Assembly: GCA_902511005.1 (NCBI GenBank) | Contig: CABXDN010000008.1 | Span: forward strand, 1-47,905 | Length of the DNA: 47,905 nt | Source of the DNA: an uncultured Candidatus Poseidoniales archaeon | Lineage (GTDB): Archaea > Thermoplasmatota > Poseidoniia > Poseidoniales > Thalassarchaeaceae | Reading direction: 5' to 3' | Shown here: positions 6,161 through 18,400 of the stretch, piece by piece | Position numbering within the stretch: the stretch's first letter is position 1 | Layout of the letters: every line of letters begins with the position of its first letter | The notes under the pieces: generated by a model | What the model saw: only the letters and a program-made list of their open reading frames with translations | What the model was told of the DNA's origin: nothing | The model's database searches: none | Made by a program: the position numbers and the translations under genes

Positions 6161-6400
6161 ATGCGTCTAGTTAAGAGAGCATTAATCGTATGTTTAGGAT
6201 TAATAATTTCTTTCATAGGTTTAATTGTGTATAATATACCTCTAGGAGGTAGTGAAGAGTCTGCTGTCGCTGTTGATTGGTACGGCTGGATCTATTTCGG
6301 ATGGGGTGTATTCGGATGCTTTGGCTTAGGTCCTTTTGTTATTCTTTATGGGGTGTTTCACGGATTATCTTCCGAATCTAAGTTGAAAAAAGAGACATAA
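6161..6400 (+). CDS. Two-span small membrane protein, unknown
   Basis: 79 residues. After a basic start (MRLVKR) there are two hydrophobic segments (about 7-27 and 43-68), joined by a polar loop GGSEESAVAVDWYG and followed by a charged tail SESKLKKET. By the positive-inside rule both ends are cytoplasmic. No family is recognised. A TATA-like TTCATAAT (6132-6139) about 25 bases upstream and no RBS suggest a leaderless transcript. It sits between the right direct repeat and the L15e gene, at the border from accessory to core DNA. Confidence 0.6.
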   Translation: MRLVKRALIVCLGLIISFIGLIVYNIPLGGSEESAVAVDWYGWIYFGWGVFGCFGLGPFVILYGVFHGLSSESKLKKET

Positions 6401-6470
6401 TCGTAATCAAGGTCTTGGATATAGACTCATAAAGGGATGGCAAGTCGGCGACTCGCTACGAGGGATGAAT

Positions 6471-7055
6471 ATGGGAGTCACAAAGTACGTACGTTCGGCT
6501 TGGAAGAGTCCAAAGCAAAGCATGGAACCTCGTCATAGAACCGGTAGAATGGCTGTATGGCGCCACGAACCAGTGTTTCAGCGAATCGATAAACCTACTC
6601 GTATTGATGCAGCTCGTCGTGTTGGATACCGTGCAAAGCAAGGTGTAGTAATCTGCAGAACACGTGTTCGCCGTGGTGGACTACGTAAGGGTGTAGTAAA
6701 CATGAAGCGTAAACCTTCAAAGTCAGGTGTAACAAAAATTACTATGGCTAAGTCAATTCAAAGAATCGCAGAAGAGCGTGTTTCTCGAAGATATCCAAAT
6801 CTTAGAGTTCTAAACTCATATTGGGTTGGAGAAGATGGAAAGAACAAATTTTTCGAAGTTATTCTATTAGATCCTAATCATCCAGTCGTTAAAGCGGATA
6901 GTCAATGGTCTTGGGTTGCAGATAATCATCACAAAGGTCGAGCTATGCGCGGTATGACAAGTGCTGGAAAGCGCGGTCGTGGTCTGTACAACAAAGGTAA
7001 GGGTGCAGAGAAACTTCGCCCAAGCTTGAAGGCTAACAAAAACCGTGGTAAATAA
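6471..7055 (+). CDS. rpl15e: Ribosomal protein L15e (large subunit)
   Basis: This is the archaeal/eukaryotic-specific large-subunit protein L15e, which binds 23S rRNA. Diagnostic stretches are TKYVRSAWKSP at the N-terminus, RIDAARRVGYRAKQG, the basic RTRVRRGGLRKG, then RRYPNLRVLNSYWVGEDG, EVILLDPNHP and the C-terminal RGMTSAGKRGRGL. Its 194 residues match the usual length. I chose the ATG at 6471 because GAGGG (6460-6464) lies six bases before it; an in-frame ATG at 6465 would touch the RBS. The next gene starts 28 bases on. Strongly basic throughout, as expected. Confidence 0.97.
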   Translation: MGVTKYVRSAWKSPKQSMEPRHRTGRMAVWRHEPVFQRIDKPTRIDAARRVGYRAKQGVVICRTRVRRGGLRKGVVNMKRKPSKSGVTKITMAKSIQRIAEERVSRRYPNLRVLNSYWVGEDGKNKFFEVILLDPNHPVVKADSQWSWVADNHHKGRAMRGMTSAGKRGRGLYNKGKGAEKLRPSLKANKNRGK

Positions 7056-7083
7056 GTAATATTCAGCCGAAGGTTGATTTCAC

Positions 7084-7365
7084 TTGAGCCCACGGACTAT
7101 CTCAATGGTCGAGCGAGACATGAGTTCTATTCGTGGTCTTCCTGTGATTATTCCAGATGGAAGAGTTTTAGGGACTGTGCACGATACTGTGCTTTCAGCA
7201 GAGTCTGAAGCATGGTCTTGTACTCATTTATTCGTTTCAGATCCTCCTCCCAGTCTGGTTGAAGGAAGAATTCACGTGGCCATACCTTGGAACTGGGTCA
7301 GATCGATTGGTGATGTTGTAATTTTACGCTGGTTTCCTCCGACTCCTATACCTAAAAAGCCATAG
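7084..7365 (+). CDS. PRC-barrel domain protein
   Basis: 93 residues. The core reads SSIRGLPVIIPDGRVLGTVHDTVL, the typical beta-barrel opening of PRC-barrel proteins, followed by further strands (HLFVSDPP, HVAIPWNWVRSIGDVVIL). Archaeal single-domain PRC-barrel proteins are linked to RNA processing and, in some archaea, to cell division (CdpB-type). Which applies here cannot be told from sequence. The start at TTG 7084 includes a short N-terminal extension; ATG at 7105 or 7120 is equally plausible, since there is no strong RBS. It lies just after rpl15e and may be co-transcribed with it. Confidence 0.8.
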   Translation: MSPRTISMVERDMSSIRGLPVIIPDGRVLGTVHDTVLSAESEAWSCTHLFVSDPPPSLVEGRIHVAIPWNWVRSIGDVVILRWFPPTPIPKKP

Positions 7366-7377
7366 TTTGTATGATGC

Positions 7378-9912
<2,535 letters not shown>

Positions 9913-9917
9913 TTATT

Positions 9918-10316
9918 ATGATTAAGACTTTATTGACAATATTGTCATTAATTCTTGGCTTACCATTAATTTGGATTGGTATTTTACATTTTCAAGATCC
10001 GGCGTGGTTCGAACCAATAGTTCCTGATTTGATTGGTTTTCCTACATTTTGGGTATACGCAAGTGGAGTATTTGAGATAGTCTTAGGAATTGGTTTGATA
10101 ATCCCAAAAACTCGTGAAATTTCTGGTTATGGGATTGCTTTAATGTTGGTTGTTCTCTACACAGCAAATTTCAATATGTGGGTTAATGATATTGCGATAG
10201 GAGGCTCAAAGTTTGGAACTAATTGGCATATATTTAGGGCAACTGTGCAGATTTTATTAATCGCAGTTTGTATATGGATTGGAAGGAAATCATCTAAACA
10301 ATATAATTTAGGTTAG
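9918..10316 (+). CDS. DoxX-like four-span membrane protein
   Basis: About 132 residues with four hydrophobic segments (about 3-21, 40-63, 71-92 and 107-123). The pattern PLIWIGILHFQDPAWFEPIVP, then a GVFEIVLGIGLIIPKTR segment, is that of the DoxX/DoxX-like family, integral membrane proteins of poorly defined function sometimes tied to quinone or redox reactions. A GTG at 9909 overlaps the stop of the PKD gene (GTGA). I prefer ATG 9918, with weak GAGTGA five bases upstream. Translational coupling with the PKD gene is likely either way. Function remains open. Confidence 0.75.
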   Translation: MIKTLLTILSLILGLPLIWIGILHFQDPAWFEPIVPDLIGFPTFWVYASGVFEIVLGIGLIIPKTREISGYGIALMLVVLYTANFNMWVNDIAIGGSKFGTNWHIFRATVQILLIAVCIWIGRKSSKQYNLG

Positions 10317-10387
10317 TGTATTTCTATTTTTCATAAATGAGAAAAAATTGATTTTATGTTGTATCAGGTAGGGGAATAACCTTTACC

Positions 10388-13300
10388 ATGTATCCTAGAG
10401 GTATGTTCATGGAAGGAGGTGCTGTACGCATTATTCGTAGGTCCCCCGGCATTAATCATTCCCAGACAATACTCCTTGTCTTGATATTCTTACTTCCAAT
10501 GTTTTCTCCAATAACTTCAGTTACCGCTGAGACTAGAATTAGTGCGGATGACTTTGAAATTCTTGACGATTTAACTTCGGTACTTTCTGAAAGAGAAAAC
10601 GTAATTTCATCAGAATTAGTGAAGAACATGGCAAGTCCATCACTTGAAGGAGTAGCTAACTCAGTTGCAGGTACAACAAGTAACGATCCTCTTTTTGGAA
10701 TTGAGAATATGTTTTCTGATGCTTCAATTGTTGATACAACTCCTCCTGAAGTTTCCCATCCAGGTCCATATGAACTTCTAGTTAATCCAGATAAATCGCC
10801 TCCTGGGGCCGTAGATACAGTTTGGCAAACAATTTTTAATTTGACAGATTATTTAATCTGGACCAAATACATGGATTTAGACGGCAATGAAGTTGAAAAA
10901 TTTGAAGTCGTAACATTCACTACAAGTTTATTTTCATTACTCGACCCAGAGACTAATTCCTTCTTACATGCTATCGATATAGATGATGATGGAGATAATG
11001 ACATCCAGGTCGGCTTAGAAATTTCCTTTGATTTAGGAGATGATTTCGGCATAGAAGGGGATACTCTTTGGATTAAGCCAACAATTTCTTTTACGGTTCT
11101 AGTTTTAGAAGATAGTCGAGATGATCCTGATTGGAACGAATTAGATACCTTACAAGTATCTTTACTGAAGGCTTTTGCATATTCTGAAGGAATACTCACT
11201 GGTGGAGAAAGTTATGTATGGGTTATTGATTCAAAGTTCACTACCCCACCAAATGATTTTTCTATCAACATAGGTTTAGAACGTATCTTCTTTGATATAT
11301 CTGATGCAGGTTCAAGCTTAGTCACTAGTTTGCTATCTTTCATTGGTTTAGGGATAGCAATTCCAGGTGCCGATGAGTCAAATATTGTTTTCCTTGGTCT
11401 TTCTGCCCCATATGCTATTTTAATAAACAATAATGGACAAACATATTGCCCTGATCGTTATTCTCAAATTGAGTTATCCACTCTCCCCTCTAATGAAATT
11501 TCTTGTGGGGTTGTAGCTGGATTTGGGTACGTCCACTTCTCGCCAGCAGATACTGACGGAGACAGAGAGGTTTGGGAAGTTGCTTACATAGAAGCAACAG
11601 TACATCCTAATGGCGTATCTACTCGACTTCCATCTGAAGTAAATTTAGTGATTAGAACAGATACAACATTAGCTGAAGATCCCGGTGTAGTTGGAGAAAA
11701 TGCACTTGATACAATAGAATACTATGCAGACCGTAGAGCCGACCTTCATGTTCATTTCCATGAAAATAAAGCGGGTGAACCAGTGGAAAACTCCGGTGAC
11801 CAGAGAGGAAATTCAACAGACAGTATTGGGTGGCTCAGAGGTATGCCAGCAGGTAGTTTGTCAACAGATGAAATTGACAGAGTTTTTACTATGCTAGGCT
11901 CTAAATCGTCACCAGAATTACCTGGTGGTCAGCCAGAAAAATTAGGTATGATAATTGCAATAAAGAACTTCTCTAGAGATACAACACAGAATGTTGATGA
12001 TCCAACTTTACCTGTAAATCCTGCATATCCTCCAAAGACCCTCGTCCTTATTCGCTCTGTAGAGAGTATCCAGTCTATAGAATATGATTCATGGCATAAA
12101 CGTGGAGACATAATCACTGATCATAGTAAAATACACTTAGAATTGAAGAATATTCCAACCTCGATAGCATTGTATGGTTCATTTGAACTGGGTAGTTCAT
12201 CTGCAACTGATACAAGCCTAGATAGCGGAGATAATCTTGACTTTTTGTCGAAAATTTTAGATTCAGTGATACTAAATCTAGTTAATTTGTTTTTAGATAT
12301 AGGCGATATAATTAATTCAGTTCCAAGTGAAGTAGTCTCCGTTCTTACAGGAGATTCGGGTAGTGGTGGGCTTAATTCATTTGCAGGGCGAGACGTAAAT
12401 TTACTGATGACTGACAATTTACTTGCCGATAGAGTAAATATGCACATTGATGAACTTGCTGTGCAAATAGGTTCTAGCCCTCATCCAGTTACTCTCGATA
12501 ATCATGTAATAATCTCTAAAGATCGAGGTCTAGATCAGGTAATGGGAGAATTTGGAGCTCGAGATCCACTAGTTCCAGTAGCATCCAGTGTTAGGTTTAG
12601 TGGTCTTTCACAATTTACATTTAGTGATGATGAAGTATTAGGGACTCAATCAATTGGTCTAATCACAGATTCTAGTGAACCTTTCAGATTTTCTTTTATT
12701 GAACATGATAGTAATTCTATTGATAATCTTTCTTTCCAGAGCCTACATTTATCAGATATTCCCAATAATATATCAGTTTTAATAGATGAAAATTCTCTAA
12801 GTTATGTTGCTAATGAGGGTATTGAATTGATGACTTATGTAGGTCTTGATGGCAATCAGAAGCAGGGTGCAAATATCCATGACATGCCCGCTGAGTTTAT
12901 TTTTGAGTTTGGCGAACAAACAAGTTTTACTGCTGAAACACCAATATCAACTGTGGAAGTTCAGATCAGCAATGCATCCGAACCAATAACAATGACCGGC
13001 GACCATTTCTTATTCCATCATGATTCAATAAATGAAACATCCACGATATCAACACGCCTGACTGGAATCAAAGAATTAGGATGGATATCTCCAATTGAAG
13101 AAGGTGCTTTAGGAGCGCCCGGAAGAGGTACCGCTTTCTTGAAATCTGCAGGTGATAGGCCTATGAGTATCAACATAGACAACGCTCCAACTGCTGATTC
13201 ATCAGGACTATCTGCATTAGCTTTGATTGATCCGCTCCCATCTCATCTTTCAGTTGAAATACCAACTGGTAATGATGACGGTTCTGAATTAGTACTTCCT

Positions 13301-14806
13301 GAATATGATTCTACCAAGGGACTATCTGGCGTAGCCTTTTTCATTGGTGGATTTTCTGACTTCGGACGTTCAATAAACTCAATTCTTGCTGGTTTTACCA
13401 GTGATATCTCAACAGGTACAGAAGAAGTTGATGATTCGTTCTCATATGCTTTACAATTAGAATCAGATACTTCTTTCGATTTGATTGTAGAAGCAACTTA
13501 TGGGGATCAGGTTACTAAGGAACCTCCTTGGGTACATGGGATCTCTTTCCAGTCATCTCCTAATGGATTGTCAGAAGGATTTCATATCAAAACTTGGTTA
13601 CCTGGATTACCGCCATTAATTGACTTATCAATTTCTCGAAATACTCTCGAGAATGGTGAGGATTGGTATATTCAAGCCTCATTGGATAGTTGGGAACCAG
13701 GGCGTGAAGAATTTATGATTCATGCTTATGGCGTAAATGGTCAAGATTTGTTATTGACCATGCAAGGCCTTGAGCCAGGCAAACCAACGAATCTATTCCT
13801 TGATGCTGTCTTCGAAATTCGAGATTCAGGAGGTATAACACAGGTTTCAACAGGGACTCAGTTCGGGTTATCTGAGAAGCTTGATTGGATCCATATGGTG
13901 CTGATTAATCGAGAATCACAGAGTAGGACTGAGATGTTAATCAATGATATTCCTAAATCTATTTCCTTACAGGCAAGCCTCGGTACAGCGATTTCTATAG
14001 ATATGAGTGTTCCAGAAGAACAGAGAATAGAAGGTTTTGCAGTAGGTTCGTTAATGTTGCAACAAATGCAATGGATGGATGGTTTTTGGTGGCCTGCTAC
14101 AGTATTCTTGAAAGATATACCTGGATATATTAATCTCACAACAGCTCCAGAAATGAATTTTGATATAACTAGAAATCTTGCATTCCAAGGTTTACCTAAC
14201 CTCGACTTCACCTCTTCAGATGATGGAATGTCCCTATATATCGAGGCATTTGGTAGGGCTATAAATTCTCGAGGAGATATTATCTTGTTAGCTGAAGGTA
14301 TGACTGACAAATTGATAATCAAGCCAACCAATGACTTTGGTTTAGAAATTCGTTCGGGAGGTAGTGGTGTTGAGAGAATTTATGTTAGAATGAATGATGT
14401 CCCTACGGGATCCAGTCAGGTAGGAACTCCGCCAGTTTTCCTTGAAGAAATGGAGGCGATGGGAGAGAATCTTCGAAGTGCAACATTGCATATTAGGGAA
14501 TTAGTAGGGCCATACAGCGTTATCGAAGTTGATGATGTAGATGGTGGAAAGATCATTGCATCTGCTAGAGTTACAACAGAATTTGCGGGACGCGATATAC
14601 AAATTCGAGGAGTACTAATTGACGCACAAACTACCGGAGGTGTCCCTACTGGAACCACACTTGGTGTCAACGGTCTTTCTTCAGATCTTTCAATTCTCAA
14701 TTTGGTGCCAGGTTTGAGTGGTTCAACACATCATTTACTCGTCCCTGAACCATTTACATCTGCGATACTCACAGTAATTGCAACACTAACTGAAGGAGGT
14801 AGTTGA
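10388..14806 (+). CDS. Giant secreted beta-rich protein, unknown
   Basis: 1472 residues. A signal peptide at about 27-48 (TILLVLIFLLPMFSPI) points to export; I see no membrane anchor at the C-terminus. The protein is acidic and beta-strand-rich, with an aspartate-rich DIDDDGDNDI near 200 that may bind calcium. A short motif recurs along the C-terminal two thirds, of form (N/D)(I/M/V)P followed by an alternating strand: NIPTSIAL, DIPNNISV, DMPAEFIF, DIPKSISL, DIPGYINL, DVPTGSS. This indicates degenerate beta repeats. No known enzyme motif is seen. The stop is directly followed by the ATG of a membrane protein, suggesting a secreted partner with a membrane docking subunit. Shorter in-frame starts at 10403 and 10409 cannot be excluded. 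Confidence 0.8.
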   Translation: MYPRGMFMEGGAVRIIRRSPGINHSQTILLVLIFLLPMFSPITSVTAETRISADDFEILDDLTSVLSERENVISSELVKNMASPSLEGVANSVAGTTSNDPLFGIENMFSDASIVDTTPPEVSHPGPYELLVNPDKSPPGAVDTVWQTIFNLTDYLIWTKYMDLDGNEVEKFEVVTFTTSLFSLLDPETNSFLHAIDIDDDGDNDIQVGLEISFDLGDDFGIEGDTLWIKPTISFTVLVLEDSRDDPDWNELDTLQVSLLKAFAYSEGILTGGESYVWVIDSKFTTPPNDFSINIGLERIFFDISDAGSSLVTSLLSFIGLGIAIPGADESNIVFLGLSAPYAILINNNGQTYCPDRYSQIELSTLPSNEISCGVVAGFGYVHFSPADTDGDREVWEVAYIEATVHPNGVSTRLPSEVNLVIRTDTTLAEDPGVVGENALDTIEYYADRRADLHVHFHENKAGEPVENSGDQRGNSTDSIGWLRGMPAGSLSTDEIDRVFTMLGSKSSPELPGGQPEKLGMIIAIKNFSRDTTQNVDDPTLPVNPAYPPKTLVLIRSVESIQSIEYDSWHKRGDIITDHSKIHLELKNIPTSIALYGSFELGSSSATDTSLDSGDNLDFLSKILDSVILNLVNLFLDIGDIINSVPSEVVSVLTGDSGSGGLNSFAGRDVNLLMTDNLLADRVNMHIDELAVQIGSSPHPVTLDNHVIISKDRGLDQVMGEFGARDPLVPVASSVRFSGLSQFTFSDDEVLGTQSIGLITDSSEPFRFSFIEHDSNSIDNLSFQSLHLSDIPNNISVLIDENSLSYVANEGIELMTYVGLDGNQKQGANIHDMPAEFIFEFGEQTSFTAETPISTVEVQISNASEPITMTGDHFLFHHDSINETSTISTRLTGIKELGWISPIEEGALGAPGRGTAFLKSAGDRPMSINIDNAPTADSSGLSALALIDPLPSHLSVEIPTGNDDGSELVLPEYDSTKGLSGVAFFIGGFSDFGRSINSILAGFTSDISTGTEEVDDSFSYALQLESDTSFDLIVEATYGDQVTKEPPWVHGISFQSSPNGLSEGFHIKTWLPGLPPLIDLSISRNTLENGEDWYIQASLDSWEPGREEFMIHAYGVNGQDLLLTMQGLEPGKPTNLFLDAVFEIRDSGGITQVSTGTQFGLSEKLDWIHMVLINRESQSRTEMLINDIPKSISLQASLGTAISIDMSVPEEQRIEGFAVGSLMLQQMQWMDGFWWPATVFLKDIPGYINLTTAPEMNFDITRNLAFQGLPNLDFTSSDDGMSLYIEAFGRAINSRGDIILLAEGMTDKLIIKPTNDFGLEIRSGGSGVERIYVRMNDVPTGSSQVGTPPVFLEEMEAMGENLRSATLHIRELVGPYSVIEVDDVDGGKIIASARVTTEFAGRDIQIRGVLIDAQTTGGVPTGTTLGVNGLSSDLSILNLVPGLSGSTHHLLVPEPFTSAILTVIATLTEGGS

Positions 14807-15367
14807 ATGGGATTGCTTGAGAAATCACGAAATCAAGAAGTAGAGGAAACTCTTGATGAAGAGTTTGCACATGAGGTGTTAGTTAGGCTAGAAGATTCAG
14901 TGAGTCGAATCTCTCCTTTGAGAGTAATTCTGGTATCATTTGTGGCTCTAATGCTATTTGCTGCAACTTTCGTGGCTTTAACTTGGATAGTTCCATATGA
15001 AAAGGTAACAATTGATGTTGTTTATATCCAGAGTAGTTCTGGTCATGTGATATTAACTCAAATTGATAATGATGGAAGTAGAGATATCAGTGACTTAACT
15101 CTAATCATCCGATTTATAGATTCAGATAATATTGAGATAGATAGAACTTCGTTCAATAAATCTTCTTTACCTGCACATAGTTCAGTTTCTGGTGATGCCT
15201 TAGAACTAATAATAATCGGCGAATCCGTTTGGGAAAACTATACGATAGATATTGAGTTACAATATACTAACCATAATAAAGAGGATTCTAAAGTAGAATT
15301 ACAATACCTAGTAGGTGAATGGAAGATGGAACAATTCAGCCATGGTACCGGTATAGACTTCTTTTAG
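14807..15367 (+). CDS. Single-span membrane protein, partner of the secreted giant
   Basis: 186 residues. A charged cytoplasmic N-terminus of ~45 residues is followed by one membrane span (about 46-67, VSFVALMLFAATFVALTWIV) and an outer beta-rich domain of ~115 residues resembling a single immunoglobulin/FxLYD-like fold (VTIDVVYIQSS, HVILTQIDNDGSRDISDLTLI). The stop of the 1472-residue gene and this ATG are adjacent (TGA-ATG), with GGAGGTAG just upstream as RBS, so the two are translated together. Probably anchors or assists the secreted protein. No family assigned with confidence. Confidence 0.75.
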   Translation: MGLLEKSRNQEVEETLDEEFAHEVLVRLEDSVSRISPLRVILVSFVALMLFAATFVALTWIVPYEKVTIDVVYIQSSSGHVILTQIDNDGSRDISDLTLIIRFIDSDNIEIDRTSFNKSSLPAHSSVSGDALELIIIGESVWENYTIDIELQYTNHNKEDSKVELQYLVGEWKMEQFSHGTGIDFF

Positions 15368-15393
15368 AGCGCATCTATTTTATCCTAAACGTA

Positions 15394-15411
15394 TGAACCC
15401 CTAAGGGTTCA
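15394..15411 (+). terminator. Stem-loop after the membrane-partner gene
   Basis: TGAACCC pairs perfectly with GGGTTCA around CTAA, 27 bases after the stop at 15367 and 44 before the protease start. There is no T run behind it. It could be a terminator or processing signal, or an operator of the protease gene. Confidence 0.35.
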
Positions 15412-15454
15412 ACTAACCCATATACTCAAAACAGTCTTTGGAAGGCGCAACTCT

Positions 15455-18400
15455 ATGTCCAAGCGAACAGTATGTCTAATTTTGGGCGTTCTTCTTCTTT
15501 CTTACATACCTCTTAATCAGGGTGTTCATGAATCCCCCGATTCATTCACAGAAAAATTGGATGAATCAATTCAAAGGATAGAGATATCTCCTGATCCAAA
15601 TAGTATCTCTGATTTAGGAGCACCAAGGATATCTAATAGTTCCGAAATATTACGTTCCGAGAGCGCAGATTCTACTATCGGTGTTTACACTCATTCTGGA
15701 CTAATTCCTAGTGTTTATCTTTCTCAAGACATATCATTCTCACGAATAGATCTTGCTATTGTAATAATTGATGGAGACACAGGGCTATGGGATGCTCGGA
15801 TGGAAATAATGGAAATTTCAGGGATTGAAATCCGTTCTACAATTCCTCCATCGGGATATTTAGTTCAAGGTAATTCTGAGCAGTTGAAAAATCTACAATC
15901 GTTAACTTCAGTCGAATCAGTACATGAAGTTCCAGCAGGGCTTCTAATCCACCCAGCACTTCAAGATGCTCCTGATGATGAAATTTTAGTTGTTGAAATC
16001 GTTGGCTGGAAGAATTCAGAACTAGTACGTCAAACTTCTTCTCTAGATGATAATTTACAAGATGTTGCTAATTCATGGCTGTCCGATTCGTGGTCTCCAG
16101 ATACAGGAATTATATGGGGGGAGATTCAAACAAATGATATTCCAGAAATAATAAAACATCCTTCAGTTTCTTATATTGCTCCAGTACCGATTCTTAAGTT
16201 AATGAATAATGAAGCAAGAAATCATATGGGCATAGATACAGTTGAGGATTTTTTCATTACTGGATTAAACGGTTCTGGACAAAAAATTGCAGTAGGTGAT
16301 TCAGGATTAGATGATGATCATGGTGATTTTAATGGCCGAATTTCAGGTCTTGATTCAGTCACACCTGGTGACTCTTCTACCGCCGATCCTTCTGATGGCC
16401 ATGGTACTCACGTCGCCTGTACTGTACTTGGCGATGGAATGAGAAGCGGTGGAACATACCAGGGCATAGCTCCTGAAGCAAATCTTTACTTCCAAGCTAT
16501 GGAAGATGATGACTCAGGTGCCCTGTATTCTATTGGAATTAATAGTATGCTCAATGAAGCATATAATGCAGGTGCTCGTTTGCATACCAATAGTTGGGGT
16601 TCTCCAACTGGCGGGGAATATACAACCTCATCCGAAGATGCTGACGATAGAGTATCAACATGGGATCAATATTGGCAATATCAAGGAATGACTGTACTAT
16701 TTGCCGCTGGTAATGAAAGGAATGATGGGATTTCATCTCCAGGAACTGCTAAGAATGTTATAACAGTAGGCGGTCATGTCAACAGATATAATGGCGCTCC
16801 AGATGATATGTATTACTGGAGTAGCCGCGGACCAACAGATGATGGTAGGATAAAACCTGATTTAGTAGGGCCAGGAGATTATGTCCGTTCTTGTAAATCT
16901 CAAGAAGCAAGCAGTGCATCAGGTTCTTGGAGTAATAATTGGTATCTAGAATATAGCGGGACTTCAATGGCAACTCCTGCAACTGCTGGGGCTGCAGTTT
17001 TAGTCCGTGAGTATCTAATGGAAATCGCATCTAGGCCCGCACCTCAAGCGGCCCTAATCAAGGCATTATTGATATTAGGGGCGGAAGATATGGGTGTTCG
17101 TGATATACCAAATAATAACGAAGGTTGGGGGCGTGTAAATCTCGTTAATTCCCTAATTCCAGAAAGTGATGTAGGCATATTTGTAGATGATAGGTCTAGA
17201 TTATCTTCAGGACAATTTAGTGATTATTCATTCGATATTACAAGGGGTGGCGAGGAACTCAAAGTAGTTCTGGCTTGGTCGGATTACCCCGGTTCGTCAT
17301 CATCATCAACTCAATTAAGAAATGATTTAGATTTAGAAATTACTAATCCAAATGGCTTACTATTCAAAGGTAATGTTTTCACCAATGGCGAGTCAGTGGT
17401 GAACGGTCAGAAAGACTCAAAAAATAACGTTGAAGTAGTACTTGTTGATAACGCAGCGGTCGGTACTTGGACAGTTAGAGTTAGAGATTCATCTCATGGT
17501 GGAAGTAATTTCTACCAACCTTATTCCATTGCAGTTAGAGGCGTAAATGTAAATGATTTAGATCCAGATCCAACATTTGTATCCGATTCGTTTGTATTAT
17601 CTGTCCCAATTCCTCAAGTTGATGAAGAGGTGGAATTTTCAATATCTTTGATTAATCAGGGTGCTGGAAGTATTCCTGAACTATCTGTATTAGCGGCAGT
17701 TAATAGTGCCACAATTAGTACAAAAACTCTCAGTCTTTCCCCCGGTGAATCTGCTGAACTAACATGGCAATGGACTCCTGACGTAGAGGGCGAGAATACT
17801 ATATCTTTCTACATAGATCCTAACGATTTAGTCGACGAAGTATCTGAGTCTAATAACCAATATAATCAGGTTATCATAGTCAGTGTCCCAGGTGTCAGAG
17901 TTACTTGTCAAGATCCACTACAATTAATTGAAGGTACCACCGATAGTTCGACAACTTGGTCACTTGACCTGACAAATACAGCATTATTCGAAACAAATGC
18001 AACAATTGAGGTGTCTGAACCTATTAGGATGCAGGATGGAATTGAATTTGATTGGTTTTCATCATTTTCTAATAATACCTTTAATCTAATGCCTGCAGAA
18101 TCCGCTACTGTAAGCCTATCTGTAGTTCATCCAGCGCCTCCAGAACCAGGGCTTTACAGAATGTTAGTTACTGGGACAGATGTTGAAAATCAAATTGAAT
18201 CAGAATTTGAGATATATCTCGAGGTGCCACTATTATCCGATGCCAATATTCTAATCCCTACTAGTCAGATTAAAGTAAATCCTCTTGTTTCAACTCCACT
18301 GCAAATTCAAATTCAGAATGATGGAAACGGTCCACAAACTTATGATATTGAACTAATTTCGCCATCTGGTTGGAGTCTTGGTTTAGATTCGATTGGATCA

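Noticed and set aside
1-6430. CRISPR array, integrase or transposase in the accessory region
   Set aside because: I looked for regularly spaced repeats and for recombinase-type motifs in the encoded proteins and saw none.
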